A stretch of 64,000 nucleotides of DNA, taken from assembly GCF_000750955.1 (NCBI RefSeq), contig NZ_CCEJ010000005.1, positions 62,001 through 126,000 of the forward strand, written 5' to 3'. Within the stretch, counting starts at the first letter, position 1, and the number at the start of each line of letters is the position of its first letter. Made by a program: the position numbers and the translations under genes. The notes under the pieces are model-generated. The model ran no database searches. It worked only from the letters and a program-made list of their open reading frames with translations, and was not told the DNA's origin. Positions 8,473-18,634 of this stretch are shown here, piece after piece. Source of the stretch: Criblamydia sequanensis CRIB-18 (lineage in GTDB: Bacteria > Chlamydiota > Chlamydiia > Chlamydiales > Criblamydiaceae).

Positions 8473-9693
8473 TTATAAATCCAATAGTAGACGAGAAGGG
8501 TCTTCCAACGCTTCTTTAATCATCACAAGAAAGGTGACGGCTTCTTTTCCATCAATAATCCTATGGTCATAACTTAAAGCCAAATACATCATGGGTCTTA
8601 TGACAATCTCATCATTTAGGGCAACCGGCCTTTTCTTAATCGTATGCATACCAAGAATAGCGCTTTGAGGGGGATTGACGATGGGGGTTGATAAAAGGGA
8701 TCCAAAAATTCCGCCGTTTGTAATCGTAAAGCCTCCTCCCTGGAGATCATCAACCGAAAGCTTTCCTTCCCTTGCTTTTTCGGCAAGATTTACAATTTTT
8801 TTTTCAATTTCGGCAAAAGAAAGCTTATCTGCCCCCTTAATAACCGGAACAATTAACCCATTATCTAAGGATACAGCCACGCCTATATTATAGTAATTGC
8901 GATAAACGATTTCGTCCCTTTCGATATAAGCGTTCACTTCAGGAATAGCTTTTAAAGCTTTAATGGCGGCTTTTACAAAAAAGCTCATTAAACCGAGCTT
9001 AACCCCGTATTTTTTTAGAAAAACGTCTTTATATCGCTCTCGAATAGCCATTAACTCGAAAAGATCCACCTCATTAAACGTTGTCAGCATGGCAATTTCT
9101 TGCTTGGCTTGAACAAGCCTCTCCGCTATGACGCGTCTAATTTTACTCATTTTTTTTCTAGTTTCAAACGGCTCTTCTTGAACGTTTTTTCTAGCCTCTA
9201 AGGGTCCTTCTTGAGAGTCTTGTAGAGGTGCCGCCCGCTCTATTGGTTTTTCTTCAGATGATTTTTTTTGAAGATCCTCTTCTTCTTTTAAGAAATCTTC
9301 TTTGCTGATGCGAACTTCTTTTCCTGAAGAGGCTTCTTTTGGAGCAGCTTCAGAAATGGCTTTTTTACTTCCCTTAGCAACTTCTTCTTTTTTTTCAACA
9401 GCCTTGCTTGCTTTACTCTCTTTTGATGTTTCTTGGGTTTTAGCGTCATTTCCTTTGGCTTCCGTATCAATAAAGCCAATGACTTGCCCGACAGTCACCT
9501 TATCTTCTTTTTTAACGGTCAATTCAAGGCGCCCCGCTTCTTTTGCAAATAGGGACTGGTTAACTTTATCAGTTTCAAGTTCAAGAATTTCATCATCCAT
9601 TTGTAAAAGGCTTCCCGGCGCTTTGAAAATTTCACCGATGGTCGCTTCGGATATGGACTCTCCCATAGCAGGGACTTTGATTTCTATCTTCAT
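8473..9693 (-). CDS. sucB: dihydrolipoyllysine-residue succinyltransferase (E2 of 2-oxoglutarate dehydrogenase)
   Basis: This is the core of the 2-oxoglutarate dehydrogenase complex. Residues 1-78 are a lipoyl domain with the lipoylated Lys at K43 (ETDKVNQ). Residues about 180-406 are the catalytic trimer-forming domain with SYDHRIIDG, the acyltransferase signature. The linker between them (about 78-180) is Lys/Glu/Ala-rich with an imperfect repeat (PLEARK, PFETRK). I see no clear peripheral-subunit-binding domain in it; only [10 protein letters not shown] resembles the end of one. That is odd because this domain normally tethers E1 or E3. The start codon overlaps the sucA stop by 4 bases (ATGA), which implies translational coupling. 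Confidence 0.95.
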   Translation of the reverse strand: MKIEIKVPAMGESISEATIGEIFKAPGSLLQMDDEILELETDKVNQSLFAKEAGRLELTVKKEDKVTVGQVIGFIDTEAKGNDAKTQETSKESKASKAVEKKEEVAKGSKKAISEAAPKEASSGKEVRISKEDFLKEEEDLQKKSSEEKPIERAAPLQDSQEGPLEARKNVQEEPFETRKKMSKIRRVIAERLVQAKQEIAMLTTFNEVDLFELMAIRERYKDVFLKKYGVKLGLMSFFVKAAIKALKAIPEVNAYIERDEIVYRNYYNIGVAVSLDNGLIVPVIKGADKLSFAEIEKKIVNLAEKAREGKLSVDDLQGGGFTITNGGIFGSLLSTPIVNPPQSAILGMHTIKKRPVALNDEIVIRPMMYLALSYDHRIIDGKEAVTFLVMIKEALEDPSRLLLDL

Positions 9694-12524
9694 GAACGGC
9701 CTTCCCTTAGAATTTTTTCCTTTTCAGCCCCTTTTGCAGCTACATCAAAAATGGTCGGTTTAGAATCGGAAAACAAGTTTCCTAAAATTTCTTCTAGTTG
9801 CAGACGATGCAGAGTAGTCGACCCGGTAGCTGTGGATGCGCTTCTCTTTCTTCCGTAATAATTGATTTTTATGCCTTCAGGCAAAAGGCTTTCAAGCCTT
9901 GGTTGTATGTATTCAAAGGCCCCCATATTGCAAGGCTCCTCTTGAACCCAGCTATAGCGCTTGACAGACTTATACTTTTGAATAAGAGCTTCTAACTTTT
10001 CAACATTTAAAGGGTAAAGCTGCTCGATTCGACAAATTGCCATGGAAGTCTTTTCGCGCTTTTTCTTCTCTTCTAGCAAATCGTAATAGATTCTGCCTGA
10101 ACAGAAAACAAGGTCTTCCGCATTTTCTTCAGCCAAAGGATCATCAATCACTTCTTCAAAAGAGCCTTTGTTAAAATCTTGAAGCGAGCTTACAGCTTGA
10201 GGGTGTCTTAAGAGGCCTTTTGGGGTAAAAACAATAAGCGGCTTCGGGAAGTTTCTTAACATATGCCTTCTTAGCATATGAAATAGTTGCGCCGGGGTGG
10301 TCGGGTAAATCACAAATTGATTGTTTTCAGCCGACAAATTAAGAAAGCGTTCCATTCGGGCCGAAGAATGTTCCGGCCCCTGACCTTCATAGCCATGAGG
10401 AAGAAAAAGAACTAAATTGCATCTTTGCCCCCATTTTTGTTCCGAGGAAGATAAAAACTGGTCAATGATGACTTGAGCGCCATTTACAAAATCCCCAAAC
10501 TGAGCTTCCCATATGACCAAATTGTCTAGTTTTGCAATGCTATAGCCATATTCAAATCCAAGGGCTCCATATTCGGAAAGAAAGGAATTATATAAATACA
10601 GCCGCCCTTGCTCTTTTTCTAGATTATCTAAGGGAATATACGGTTTTCCTTTCTCTTGATCTATCAGTAAAGCGTGTCTATGGCTAAAGGTGCCTCTTCC
10701 GGAGTCTTGGCCCGCAAGTCTGATTGTTACGCCTTCTATAAGCAAAGACCCTAAAGCCAGATATTCACCTGTTCCCCAATCGATTTCTTTATGTTGTAAA
10801 ACGGAATCAGCCCTATCTTTAAATAAAGATTTTAACTTGGGATGGATCTTGAAATCGGAGGGAAGTTCCGTTAATTTGCTTGCAAGGCTTTTGAGAACTT
10901 TTTCATCAACCCCTGTTTTTATCGGCTTTAACATGGCGCTTCGACTGTCTTTAAACTGATCTTCCTGCTGTTTAAGTCGTGATTCCGCTTTAAACGGATT
11001 TTGTTTTTTAGAAAGTTCAAGCTCTTCTTGCAAAGCTTTTTGAAACTCTTTCTCGAGCTCTAAAGCCACTTCCTTTTCAAGAAAGCCATGCCGGATCAAT
11101 TCATCCCGGTAAAGCTCTCGTGATCCCTTTTTCTCTCGTATCATCTGGTATTCCAAGGGCTGGGTGTAAGCTGGCTCATCCGCTTCATTATGGCCGTATT
11201 TTCTATAGCAATTAAGATCGATAAAAACATCAATCCCAAATTTTTGTCTTATTTTTAGAGCAAGAATAACACTTAAAACACACGATTCAGGATCTTCTGC
11301 ATTAACATGAAACACCGGAGCGCCAAACCCTTTAGCGATATCTGTTGCATAGGTGGTTGACCTGCCATCTTGGGGAAGTGTTGTAAAGCCTATTTGATTA
11401 TTTACGACAATATGAAGGGTACCGCCTGTTTTATAGCCTCCGAGATTGTACATTTGCAAAGTTTCATACACAACCCCTTGGCCGGCAATTGCGGCATCTC
11501 CATGAATAAAAACCGGTATTATCTTTTTTTGCGGCTCTTTTACCCCTTTTCCTTTCAAAATATCCTGCTTGCATCTAACAAGACCTGTCACAACAGGACA
11601 TACTGCTTCCAAATGACTTGGATTGGGAGTCAAATCGATAATGACTTTTTTGTTTTTTGTGGTCGTCACAGTAGCTGTAAAGCCTTTATGATATTTGACA
11701 TCTCCTGATCCTTCAAAGCTATTTGGAACAAAGCGATCTTCAAACTCATTAAAAATTTCAGAGTATGATTTATTTAAAATATTGCAGAGAATATTTAATC
11801 GCCCGCGGTGCGCCATTCCAATCGCAATTTCTTCCACCTCATAATCGGCTGCAGATTCCACTAAAAGAGACATCATGGGTATTAGCGTTTCCCCGCCCTC
11901 TATTGAAAATCTTTTTTGGCCTACATACTTTGTGTGTAAAAACTTTTCAAATAGCTCCGAGTGGTTGAGCTTATCTAAAATTATTCTTTTGGTTTCTATG
12001 GGGAGAGAAAGATCAAGCTCAGGTGTTTCCAGTTCATTTTGCAGCCAATCGATTAATTCTTCATTTTGAGAGCCCGTATACTCGATGCCTATTTTTCCGC
12101 AGTAAATGTCGTAAAGCCGCTCTTTAATCTCTTTAAAAGGTGCATGAGAGGCTTTAAGCAACCCATAAGTCGGAAAAAGGGCCGTATCTTCCTTTTCACT
12201 AAATTCATTAAGCCTTTCCTCAATCTGCAAGGGAAGAGACTTAGATTCAAGGCTTAGGGGATTGATGTTGACTGCCAAATGTCCATAATTTCTAAAAGCT
12301 TGGATCAAACGAAGAATTTTTTCTTCCCGACTTGAATCCAAGCCGCCTTCTTTTGCAAGGCTTGGCTTTAATGCTTTTGAGGAGTCTTTGGGATTTAAAG
12401 ATTGGGAAGCTGATTTCCATGAAGGGTCAAGAGATAAATTTTTTTCATTTTCAAAATACCGCTCTAATAACTCGATGTTTTCCATTCCGCCGGCTTCGAG
12501 CGGATTAAACCCTTGTCCTTTCAT
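9690..12524 (-). CDS. sucA: 2-oxoglutarate dehydrogenase E1 component
   Basis: This thiamine-diphosphate enzyme decarboxylates 2-oxoglutarate and succinylates the E2 lipoyl arm. The length of 944 aa is normal. The ThDP/Mg block [17 protein letters not shown] is present, as are the E1o hallmarks [17 protein letters not shown] and [18 protein letters not shown]. It is the first gene of the sucA-sucB-lpd operon. An AAGGA motif precedes the chosen ATG. The 207-bp upstream gap is shared with a divergent gene of the cytochrome c maturation locus. In C. trachomatis, as I recall it, sucA-sucB adjoin the CT053/CT052 genes, whose likely orthologues here lie about 14 kb away. Confidence 0.97.
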   Translation of the reverse strand: MKGQGFNPLEAGGMENIELLERYFENEKNLSLDPSWKSASQSLNPKDSSKALKPSLAKEGGLDSSREEKILRLIQAFRNYGHLAVNINPLSLESKSLPLQIEERLNEFSEKEDTALFPTYGLLKASHAPFKEIKERLYDIYCGKIGIEYTGSQNEELIDWLQNELETPELDLSLPIETKRIILDKLNHSELFEKFLHTKYVGQKRFSIEGGETLIPMMSLLVESAADYEVEEIAIGMAHRGRLNILCNILNKSYSEIFNEFEDRFVPNSFEGSGDVKYHKGFTATVTTTKNKKVIIDLTPNPSHLEAVCPVVTGLVRCKQDILKGKGVKEPQKKIIPVFIHGDAAIAGQGVVYETLQMYNLGGYKTGGTLHIVVNNQIGFTTLPQDGRSTTYATDIAKGFGAPVFHVNAEDPESCVLSVILALKIRQKFGIDVFIDLNCYRKYGHNEADEPAYTQPLEYQMIREKKGSRELYRDELIRHGFLEKEVALELEKEFQKALQEELELSKKQNPFKAESRLKQQEDQFKDSRSAMLKPIKTGVDEKVLKSLASKLTELPSDFKIHPKLKSLFKDRADSVLQHKEIDWGTGEYLALGSLLIEGVTIRLAGQDSGRGTFSHRHALLIDQEKGKPYIPLDNLEKEQGRLYLYNSFLSEYGALGFEYGYSIAKLDNLVIWEAQFGDFVNGAQVIIDQFLSSSEQKWGQRCNLVLFLPHGYEGQGPEHSSARMERFLNLSAENNQFVIYPTTPAQLFHMLRRHMLRNFPKPLIVFTPKGLLRHPQAVSSLQDFNKGSFEEVIDDPLAEENAEDLVFCSGRIYYDLLEEKKKREKTSMAICRIEQLYPLNVEKLEALIQKYKSVKRYSWVQEEPCNMGAFEYIQPRLESLLPEGIKINYYGRKRSASTATGSTTLHRLQLEEILGNLFSDSKPTIFDVAAKGAEKEKILREGRS

Positions 12525-12660
12525 GGCAGTCCTTTTCTTAAACGTTAGCTCCTTTTTCTTTGGAAAAAAGAGGCTTATTCTTTAAAACTTTAGAATGTTT
12601 ATAATCTAAGTTTTGAAGTTATTTTTAGCTATACCTATTACAGTTAACTTTAACTTTGTC

Positions 12661-12711
12661 TTTAGGTTTAACCGAAGATTTTTTTTAAAAACCTAAAAAC
12701 TTACATATAAT
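12661..12711 (+). promoter_or_regulatory. inverted repeat and -10-like box before the ccs locus
   Basis: TTTAGGTTT (12661-12669) and AAACCTAAA (12689-12697) form a 9-bp inverted repeat. A TATAAT box follows at 12706-12711, 21 bases before the ATG at 12732. No good -35 element is visible, so activation or an operator at the repeat is possible. Confidence 0.35.
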
Positions 12712-12731
12712 AAACTTATTTTTAGATAGTT

Positions 12732-13382
12732 ATGACAATCAAAACTTGCTCCATTTTCTTCCTTGGTTGGCTTCTTTTTCTCTCTTTTTCTTGCTCTGAA
12801 ATTAGAAATAAAAGAGCTTCTAATTCCCTAGAGGTAATTTATGGCAGAGCTTTGCAGGAAAACGAAAGAAAACCCATTTATAGCCTATCTCTTCCGGAGG
12901 GCTGGCAAAAAATCGAAGAGTATCCGACTGATTCTCTGAAGGATACAACTAAACCTCTTGGAAAATGGAAAAAGGGCGAGATTATTTTAACCGTTTATAA
13001 CTTTCCCTTTAGCAGCTTGCAAGAGCGCATCCCTCCTCATTTTCAGGTGGATAGATGGAAAAAACAACTGAATGCAGCTCCCGAATCGATTCTTATCGAA
13101 CCCCAAGCTTTTTCAGGTTATAAGGGGCTTTACTTTGAAGGGATAGGGTTTTTAGAGGGAAAGCCGTCTTCCATGATGGCTTGGGCCTTAAGTCTTGGAG
13201 ACGGCCATAGCTTTACTTTACGAAAAATAAAAAATCGCACTCAAAGAGAAGATGATCTTTTAAACAACCTTCTTAGCGACATCACTATAAAAGCCACCGG
13301 TCCAAGGCCTTCCCTAGAAGAGTATCATGATGAAATTGTAGCCATAGCTAGATCCTTTGAAACCATTAACCCTTTTCCTTAA
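12732..13382 (+). CDS. exported protein upstream of ccsB, unknown function
   Basis: I do not recognise a family. The first 22 residues are a signal peptide with a hydrophobic core (SIFFLGWLLFLSF) followed by SCSE. The Cys could be a lipoprotein anchor, but the preceding residues (SFS) fit the lipobox poorly. The mature part of about 190 residues is soluble, mixed alpha/beta, with LPEGWQ and a C-terminal helix. Its stop codon is immediately followed by the ccsB ATG with no gap, so the two are probably co-translated, and a periplasmic role in cytochrome c maturation or thiol handling is plausible. No CxxC motif is present. No clear Shine-Dalgarno sequence was seen. Confidence 0.8.
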   Translation: MTIKTCSIFFLGWLLFLSFSCSEIRNKRASNSLEVIYGRALQENERKPIYSLSLPEGWQKIEEYPTDSLKDTTKPLGKWKKGEIILTVYNFPFSSLQERIPPHFQVDRWKKQLNAAPESILIEPQAFSGYKGLYFEGIGFLEGKPSSMMAWALSLGDGHSFTLRKIKNRTQREDDLLNNLLSDITIKATGPRPSLEEYHDEIVAIARSFETINPFP

Positions 13383-15788
13383 ATGCTAAAAAAGACATTT
13401 TTATTTCTAGCAAGCATACGATTTGCCATTATTCTTATTTTACTATCAGCTTTGATGGTAGCTCTTGGAACATTTTTAGAATCTAAAAGCGATTCTCATG
13501 GCTTCGCTTCTGAATATATCTACTCTCACCCCCTATTCCAGCTTATTCTTATTGGGTTTTTTATTAATATTCTCTTTTCAGCCTTAAAAAGATGGCCCTT
13601 TCGTTTGAGGCATATCCCCTTTTTAATCACCCATCTTGGGCTTCTGATGATTATCTCAGGAACCTTTATAAAAAATTTATGGGGTCTTCAAGGACATCTT
13701 ATTATTACAAGCGGAAGCGCCAGCAATAAAGTTGTGCTCTCTCGCGGAAGCTACTCGCTAAGCGTTGAAGATAAAAATACGAGAACTATTGAAACCTTTG
13801 ATCTAACCCCGAATATCTTGGGGATGATTCCCAAAAAGCTAAAATCAACTCTTTTCCCTTACGAGATAGAAACAGCGGCTTTTTTTCCTCATGGTGAAGA
13901 AACGCTTTTTAGCTGGTTTAAAGACGGTTTTCTTTTTATTAACGGTCTAAACCCTTTACCCGTCACTTATTGGGATTCAAAAAAAGAGGTTTTTCCCTTA
14001 TTGCAGCTTGAATTTTCAAAAGACCTTCCCTTAACGGACCTCTATGCTATCAGAAGCAAAAATCCCGAAGAGACCATCCGATCTCTATTTGAAAAGGGAA
14101 CTGTTTTTGAAATCAAAGTTACAGATGAAGATACAAGTTCCTATAAAATTGAGTTTGAAGACGAGGATGGCTGCAAGCTTAAACTTATTTTTAAGGATGA
14201 AATATATTCAATGCTTTTAGAGGGGCCTTTAGCCTTATCGTTTGCTCCGAAGAAAATCGGAAAAGGATCGCTTCAAAGCTGCATCATTCAAAAAAAACCT
14301 CTTGTTGCATTCATAGAAGATCCTGAAAATCAAATCCATTTTTTAGCTATTAACTCTTCGGGAAAAATCTTTAAAAAAGTTTTCCAAAATGAACTTAAGG
14401 GTTCCTTTTTAGCTTATCAAGAAGGCTTCTCAGGCTATGGGTTAATGGCCTCTCTTCCAAAAGGTTTTTTTGAAGAAGAAGTCAGGGATTTAACCCCCTC
14501 TCGTTTTGAGGCTCTATCGATCAAACTAAGACCTCTTTTTGAAACGGATGATGAGCTTTCCCTTCCCTTAAAACTTTTTAAGGAAAGCGCTCAAAAGGTG
14601 GATGCCGACTTTACGTTTTCCTTCTTGTCTTTTCTTGACCTTATTGAAAAAGAGAATCAGTGGCTCTTTGGAAATACACTTCCTAAAAGTTTAGAGCCGT
14701 TATTTTCTAAAATAGATTTAAGTTTGATCCCCCAGGAATTTTTCATTATTGCCAAATTAAATCATCTATTATCAGATCCTAAAGAAAGTCTTCCTTCCTT
14801 TTTAAAACCGTATGCATCTTTATTGGAAGGCAATTCTTCCTCAATTGTTGACTTGCGGGAAAAGACTTTGGATTTGCTTTCAAGTTTAACCTCCCTTCCT
14901 GCTTTTCCTGATTTTTCAGAGGGTTTAACTCCCTCGGAAAAAGCTACCGTGTTTAGCCTGCTTATCAGAGTGTTCTCACTCGATTTTGAAACGCTTGCTC
15001 CTTTTTGGACGACCGAGGAAGCACGCTTGGAAGATTTAAAAAGGTATTATGAAAGGCTTCGCTTAGGTGAAAAATTTCAAGAAGAAGCTCCATGGCTTAG
15101 AGAGCTTCCCTTAAGCTCGAAAAGCCAAGCTTTTTTAACTCTTTCAAAGGGTTTTATTGGCTCCCTTTCTTCTGAAGCCTTTACTTTTGAAGACTATCTT
15201 TCAAAAGCGCCTCTATTTTTTAGGGAAGCTAAGCCAAAAGATTTTGATAGAGAGATTAGCTTTGAAACACTCCTTAAGCCTGTCAGAAAAAAAGCACCGC
15301 TGCCCTTAAAGAGGGAAGACAGCCGTCCGCTTTATTATTTTGCTTTTTCTGATAGCGGCTCTAAAAACCTAATGGGAGTTTTATACGACCCTTCAAAAAA
15401 TGGTCTAAAATGGCCCTCAAAAGAGGGTAACTATTTATTTAAATTAGAGCCAAAAGAAGAAACGCTTCCTTTTACCCTTCGTTTGAAAGAAGCAAGGCAA
15501 AAAAAGCATGCCGGCACAAATGAAGCTTTTAGCTATGAATGCCGTATTCAGGTAAATGAAGAGGGTCAAAGTGAAGAATATTGCCTTTCGATGAATCAAG
15601 TCTTTGAAAGCAAAAAAGGAATTCGATTTTATCTTTCAAATATTACCCCTTTTGATGAAAGCGATGTACAAACAGTGCAGTTTGCCGTGAATTATGATCC
15701 GGTAAAAGGCATTCTTACCTATCCCGGAGGGTTTCTTGTGGTGCTTGGAAGTTTTCTTTTGTTTACAAGAAAAAAAAGAGGCCGTTGA
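13383..15788 (+). CDS. ccsB: cytochrome c biogenesis protein ResB/CcsB (System II), large form
   Basis: The System II haem-delivery machine couples haem to CxxCH motifs of cytochromes c outside the cytoplasm. The protein begins with three membrane segments: FAIILILLSALMVALGTF, then HPLFQLILIGFFINILFSAL, then FLITHLGLLMIISG, which contains the conserved-type membrane His. A large exported domain of some 650 residues follows, and a last membrane helix (GGFLVVLGSFLLFTRKKRGR) closes the protein. At 801 aa it is longer than typical CcsB because of the large exported domain, as in some epsilon-proteobacterial and Bacteroidetes types. It starts directly after the stop of the upstream gene. Its partner CcsA lies 4.5 kb downstream on the same strand. 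Confidence 0.85.
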   Translation: MLKKTFLFLASIRFAIILILLSALMVALGTFLESKSDSHGFASEYIYSHPLFQLILIGFFINILFSALKRWPFRLRHIPFLITHLGLLMIISGTFIKNLWGLQGHLIITSGSASNKVVLSRGSYSLSVEDKNTRTIETFDLTPNILGMIPKKLKSTLFPYEIETAAFFPHGEETLFSWFKDGFLFINGLNPLPVTYWDSKKEVFPLLQLEFSKDLPLTDLYAIRSKNPEETIRSLFEKGTVFEIKVTDEDTSSYKIEFEDEDGCKLKLIFKDEIYSMLLEGPLALSFAPKKIGKGSLQSCIIQKKPLVAFIEDPENQIHFLAINSSGKIFKKVFQNELKGSFLAYQEGFSGYGLMASLPKGFFEEEVRDLTPSRFEALSIKLRPLFETDDELSLPLKLFKESAQKVDADFTFSFLSFLDLIEKENQWLFGNTLPKSLEPLFSKIDLSLIPQEFFIIAKLNHLLSDPKESLPSFLKPYASLLEGNSSSIVDLREKTLDLLSSLTSLPAFPDFSEGLTPSEKATVFSLLIRVFSLDFETLAPFWTTEEARLEDLKRYYERLRLGEKFQEEAPWLRELPLSSKSQAFLTLSKGFIGSLSSEAFTFEDYLSKAPLFFREAKPKDFDREISFETLLKPVRKKAPLPLKREDSRPLYYFAFSDSGSKNLMGVLYDPSKNGLKWPSKEGNYLFKLEPKEETLPFTLRLKEARQKKHAGTNEAFSYECRIQVNEEGQSEEYCLSMNQVFESKKGIRFYLSNITPFDESDVQTVQFAVNYDPVKGILTYPGGFLVVLGSFLLFTRKKRGR

Positions 15789-15800
15789 AGGCCTCTTTTT
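15773..15800 (+). terminator. rho-independent terminator overlapping the ccsB stop
   Basis: AAAAAGAGGCC and GGCCTCTTTTT form an 11-bp stem with a 6-base loop that contains the ccsB stop codon. The stem ends in a T-run. It separates ccsB from the opposing gene. Confidence 0.88.
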
Positions 15801-15811
15801 CATGGGTGGCT

Positions 15812-16411
15812 TTAATGGTTAGTCTTTTTCAAATTTTTCTTTGCACTATTAATGTCGCCAAGATTAAGAGGTATTCTGTTCGTTCCTCCGTGAGACGCAT
15901 TTCCAACAGAAGGTGTTGAACTTGGATCCTCATCTCTAGGTAATGGCGGCGGCGGTGGTAAATCATCGTCTCCAGGCGGTAAATCATCGTCTCTTGGCGG
16001 TAATGGAGGAGGCGCCATAACATCATCAATTAAACATAAATTGCGTTGAAAAAACACATTCGCGCCCGGCATGAATACAGATAAAGGGTAGCAAATCGCT
16101 AGCTGAACAGGCGACATCAGAATTTTATAAACATGCCACAAAAAGTGCTTTGCATCAGTATCATTAGGAAGGCTGTCCATCACTCTTCCATGACTTGTTG
16201 GAATATATCCAAACGTATGGCGAAATAGAGTAAAGGGCAGTTTCACAGCAAGAGCTACGGTATTGTATAGCGCTGAAAGAGCTACAATTAGAGGATAGGC
16301 TACCAAGTTAATGACATGAGGCAGTCTATTACCTTTATTGATCATCTCCATAGTGCTAAGGGCCAGGATATTATCCGGGGATCCTTTTACGGGTAAAAGT
16401 TCTGAAGACAT
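15812..16411 (-). CDS. hydrophobic plus polyproline protein, effector/inclusion-membrane candidate
   Basis: I do not recognise a family. Two hydrophobic stretches are visible, at about residues 32-63 (INLVAYPLIVALSALYNTVALA) and about 90-122 (around SPVQLAICYPLSVFM), so it is probably membrane-inserted. Residues 133-162 form an acidic polyproline tail with a DDDLPP repeat. It holds PPPLPPR (class II SH3-ligand pattern) and LPPPPPLPR (an EVH1-ligand-like LPPPP). There is no cleavable signal peptide. Inclusion-membrane proteins of chlamydiae also have two nearby hydrophobic lobes, but here the lobes are about 27 residues apart, so the resemblance is loose. TAGGAAAT precedes the ATG. It is the first of four minus-strand genes lying between ccsB and ccsA. 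Confidence 0.75.
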   Translation of the reverse strand: MSSELLPVKGSPDNILALSTMEMINKGNRLPHVINLVAYPLIVALSALYNTVALAVKLPFTLFRHTFGYIPTSHGRVMDSLPNDTDAKHFLWHVYKILMSPVQLAICYPLSVFMPGANVFFQRNLCLIDDVMAPPPLPPRDDDLPPGDDDLPPPPPLPRDEDPSSTPSVGNASHGGTNRIPLNLGDINSAKKNLKKTNH

Positions 16412-16523
16412 TATATTTCCTAAATTATTATTTTTATTATTATATTTTTATAAAATTTTCAAAAAGTGGTTCTAAATATAAACTGCAGTGCCATTACTCG
16501 TTATCAAAATTGCTTCTCTTAAA

Positions 16524-17951
16524 TTAAACCTCGTAGTCGCTATCTTCCCAATCGGAATTGTCATCATCGGAGGAAAGGTCGGAAAATTCCACCTTTTGGA
16601 AAAAGTCTTTGCCGAAAGGATGATGGCTTTCGGGAGCTGTGTTCGTTTTTGACTCTTCGTTTTTCTTTTCAACTTTTCTTAAGTTAACTTTTAAGGCTTC
16701 TGAAGTGAGAGAAGAAGCTTCTCCCTTCTGTTTTCTACTTAATTTGCTATAGGTCTTAACAGTAGCTTCGCCCTTAGCGAGATCAATTGACACATCAGCT
16801 ACAGTTTTTGTTTTTTCATCTTCAGCCACAATTCTTACATCGGAATCATTGCTATTAAAAGGATTAAACTCAAATTCCCACTCATCAAAAAAGCTTCCAT
16901 CGGCGGAATCTTCTAACTCTTCGTCATCCTTAAAAGCTCTACGTCTTTTTTCAACGTTTTCACTAATAAAGCTTATTGAATCCTGAAACTCTTGCGGGGT
17001 TTCTTCTTTTTTTCTTTTAAGAGTATGCTGATCCAGATTGACTTCCTCTTCAAATTTATTCATTTCAGCTTTTAAAGCTTCAGACCAAGAGGACGTTTTT
17101 TCAGGAACCGGAGGCGGCGGCGGGGGTCCCATTGAGGGTCCGCTTGGCGCCGGTGGTACTGTATAATCAATTGAAATTTCTTTTGGGGATTTAGTTGAGT
17201 CAATGAACGTTTCGATAAGAGTTTCTTTTGCAGGTTTTTCTTTTCTTCTAAAAGTGAAAGGACCAATGCAAATCATGCTAATCTTTTTAAAGCCATCGCA
17301 CATATTAAAAAGAAGCGAGCTAACAGCTTGAAGAACGCGTTTTGCAAACTCGACTAACTTTTGAAAAGATCTTTTGACAAATGAATCTGCATGGGTCAAA
17401 GGAATAGTCAATCGTACAGAGTCAACAGAAGCGCATAGTGAAGAGGCGCTATCAGCCTTTTTTTCAGGCGTTTTCGGCAGCGGCCTATTCCGGTTTAATT
17501 TTTTTAATTCTTCTCTTTTCGAAAGAATAGGTGAGGTTGGGTTGGAGTCCGCTTTTTTAGCAGAAGGAGTTTTTGGAAGAGGACGCCATTGATTCTCAGG
17601 CAATTTTCCATTTCTAATGGGAGAAGTAGGATTGGAATGGGCTTTTCTTTGCGGAGTCTCCGGAAGGGGTCTGACTTTTCTTTCTATTCGTCGAGCTTCC
17701 CTTTCCAATTTATCATTGTGAGAAATAGGACGGGTTCTTTTAGGCAAAGGCTTTAATTCTGAAGGCTCATCTTTTGGTGGAGCCCAAGCAGTTTTCTTTT
17801 TTTCTAAGATTGCTTTTCTTACTGCTAAGAACTCATGTTTTTCAGAAGTATCCTGCGACTCATTTCTCGAAACATTGTTTACTAACGAAGGTAATGTTTC
17901 TCCAATATGATTTGAATAAAATGAAACTGTATTTCTAGATACGTCTTGCAT
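16524..17951 (-). CDS. proline-rich protein with three RPLPxTP repeats and a PPPPPP run
   Basis: I chose the ATG at 17951 because GGAG sits 7 bases upstream; the alternative at 17984 has no ribosome-binding site. The product is 475 aa. RPLPETP, RPLPKTP and RPLPKTP occur near residues 94, 123 and 156 inside a repeat of about 30 residues that also contains SNPTSPI twice. Each fits class I SH3 ligands (RxxPxxP). GPPPPPPVP near residue 275 resembles profilin/EVH1 ligands. The C-terminal 190 residues are charged and end very acidic (SSDDDNSDWEDSDYEV). A short hydrophobic patch (FAKRVLQAVSSLLFNMC) near 203-219 is the only possible membrane contact. The composition is that of a disordered scaffold protein and would suit a host-directed effector; this is inference. 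Confidence 0.8.
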   Translation of the reverse strand: MQDVSRNTVSFYSNHIGETLPSLVNNVSRNESQDTSEKHEFLAVRKAILEKKKTAWAPPKDEPSELKPLPKRTRPISHNDKLEREARRIERKVRPLPETPQRKAHSNPTSPIRNGKLPENQWRPLPKTPSAKKADSNPTSPILSKREELKKLNRNRPLPKTPEKKADSASSLCASVDSVRLTIPLTHADSFVKRSFQKLVEFAKRVLQAVSSLLFNMCDGFKKISMICIGPFTFRRKEKPAKETLIETFIDSTKSPKEISIDYTVPPAPSGPSMGPPPPPPVPEKTSSWSEALKAEMNKFEEEVNLDQHTLKRKKEETPQEFQDSISFISENVEKRRRAFKDDEELEDSADGSFFDEWEFEFNPFNSNDSDVRIVAEDEKTKTVADVSIDLAKGEATVKTYSKLSRKQKGEASSLTSEALKVNLRKVEKKNEESKTNTAPESHHPFGKDFFQKVEFSDLSSDDDNSDWEDSDYEV

Positions 17952-18037
17952 GATGGTTCTCCAAATTAAAAGAAGACCAATCATATTACAATAAAATTAA
18001 GAAGTTTTAAAGATAATTGTAAATAAGTATAAAGTTA

Positions 18038-18514
18038 TTAACGACCTTGCTGTCGTCGATAAATTTCATCATTAATACGTTTATTTTCTAAAAGTTTATT
18101 TTGATATTGGCGATCTTCCCATTGCCGATTCTGCAGTTGTCTGTCCAACCTCTTAGAATCTATAATTTTGTTTTGATACTGTTTGTCACGATATTGCCGA
18201 TCAAGGCGTTGGTTTTCAAGCAGTTTATTCAAATATTCTTTATCTAGTCTTTGTCTATCTATAAGCTTGTTTGTATACTGGTCATCGAGCCTTTTCTCTT
18301 CGGTTAATTTATCCGTATATTCTTTATCTAACCGATTCCTTTCATTAATTCTATCATCCCATGCCTTATCTTCAATTTCTTGTTCAATAGCAGATGAACT
18401 CATCGCTTCATCATCTTGGTTCATAAGGGAACTAGTGGGTGGAAAGGAGTCCGCCATAGCAGTTTGATTATTTTGAAAAACTAAAAATAAAGTAAGTAAT
18501 GCTAAAACTCTCAT
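18038..18514 (-). CDS. exported coiled-coil protein with tandem RLDxxYxxKL repeats
   Basis: I chose the ATG at 18514, which has GAGGAG upstream and starts the signal peptide cleanly (MRVLALLTLFLVF..TAMA-D); the upstream ATG at 18547 has no such site. The mature protein of about 135 residues is made almost wholly of charged 14-residue repeats beginning RLDKEY, RLDDQY, RLDKEY and RLDRQY, followed by longer Gln/Arg-rich copies. The spacing of L and Y predicts a long helix or coiled coil in the envelope or outside the cell. There is no lipobox and no Cys. It is the third minus-strand gene of the block between ccsB and ccsA. Its upstream region shares an 18-base element with the gene at 20059. Confidence 0.8.
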   Translation of the reverse strand: MRVLALLTLFLVFQNNQTAMADSFPPTSSLMNQDDEAMSSSAIEQEIEDKAWDDRINERNRLDKEYTDKLTEEKRLDDQYTNKLIDRQRLDKEYLNKLLENQRLDRQYRDKQYQNKIIDSKRLDRQLQNRQWEDRQYQNKLLENKRINDEIYRRQQGR

Positions 18515-18568
18515 ATAATTTCTCCTCAATATGAATAGAAATTGCAAAACTTTTGATTAATATAATTG

Positions 18569-18589
18569 GCTAGCTATAAGATGGATTAT
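18569..18589 (-). promoter_or_regulatory. GCTAGCTA-GATGG element, copy 1
   Basis: GCTAGCTA (18569-18576), TAA, then GATGGATTAT (18580-18589) lie 55 bases ahead of the repeat-protein ATG at 18514. The same string without the TAA insert occurs at 20093-20110. It may be a promoter or binding site common to both genes. Confidence 0.35.
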
Positions 18590-18634
18590 ACTTATTTTTT
18601 TATTTAAAAAAATAAAATTATAGTGGAAGGGTTT

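Noticed and set aside
9302-9763. 153-codon plus frame over the sucB start
   Set aside because: It is antisense to the lipoyl domain and linker of sucB.
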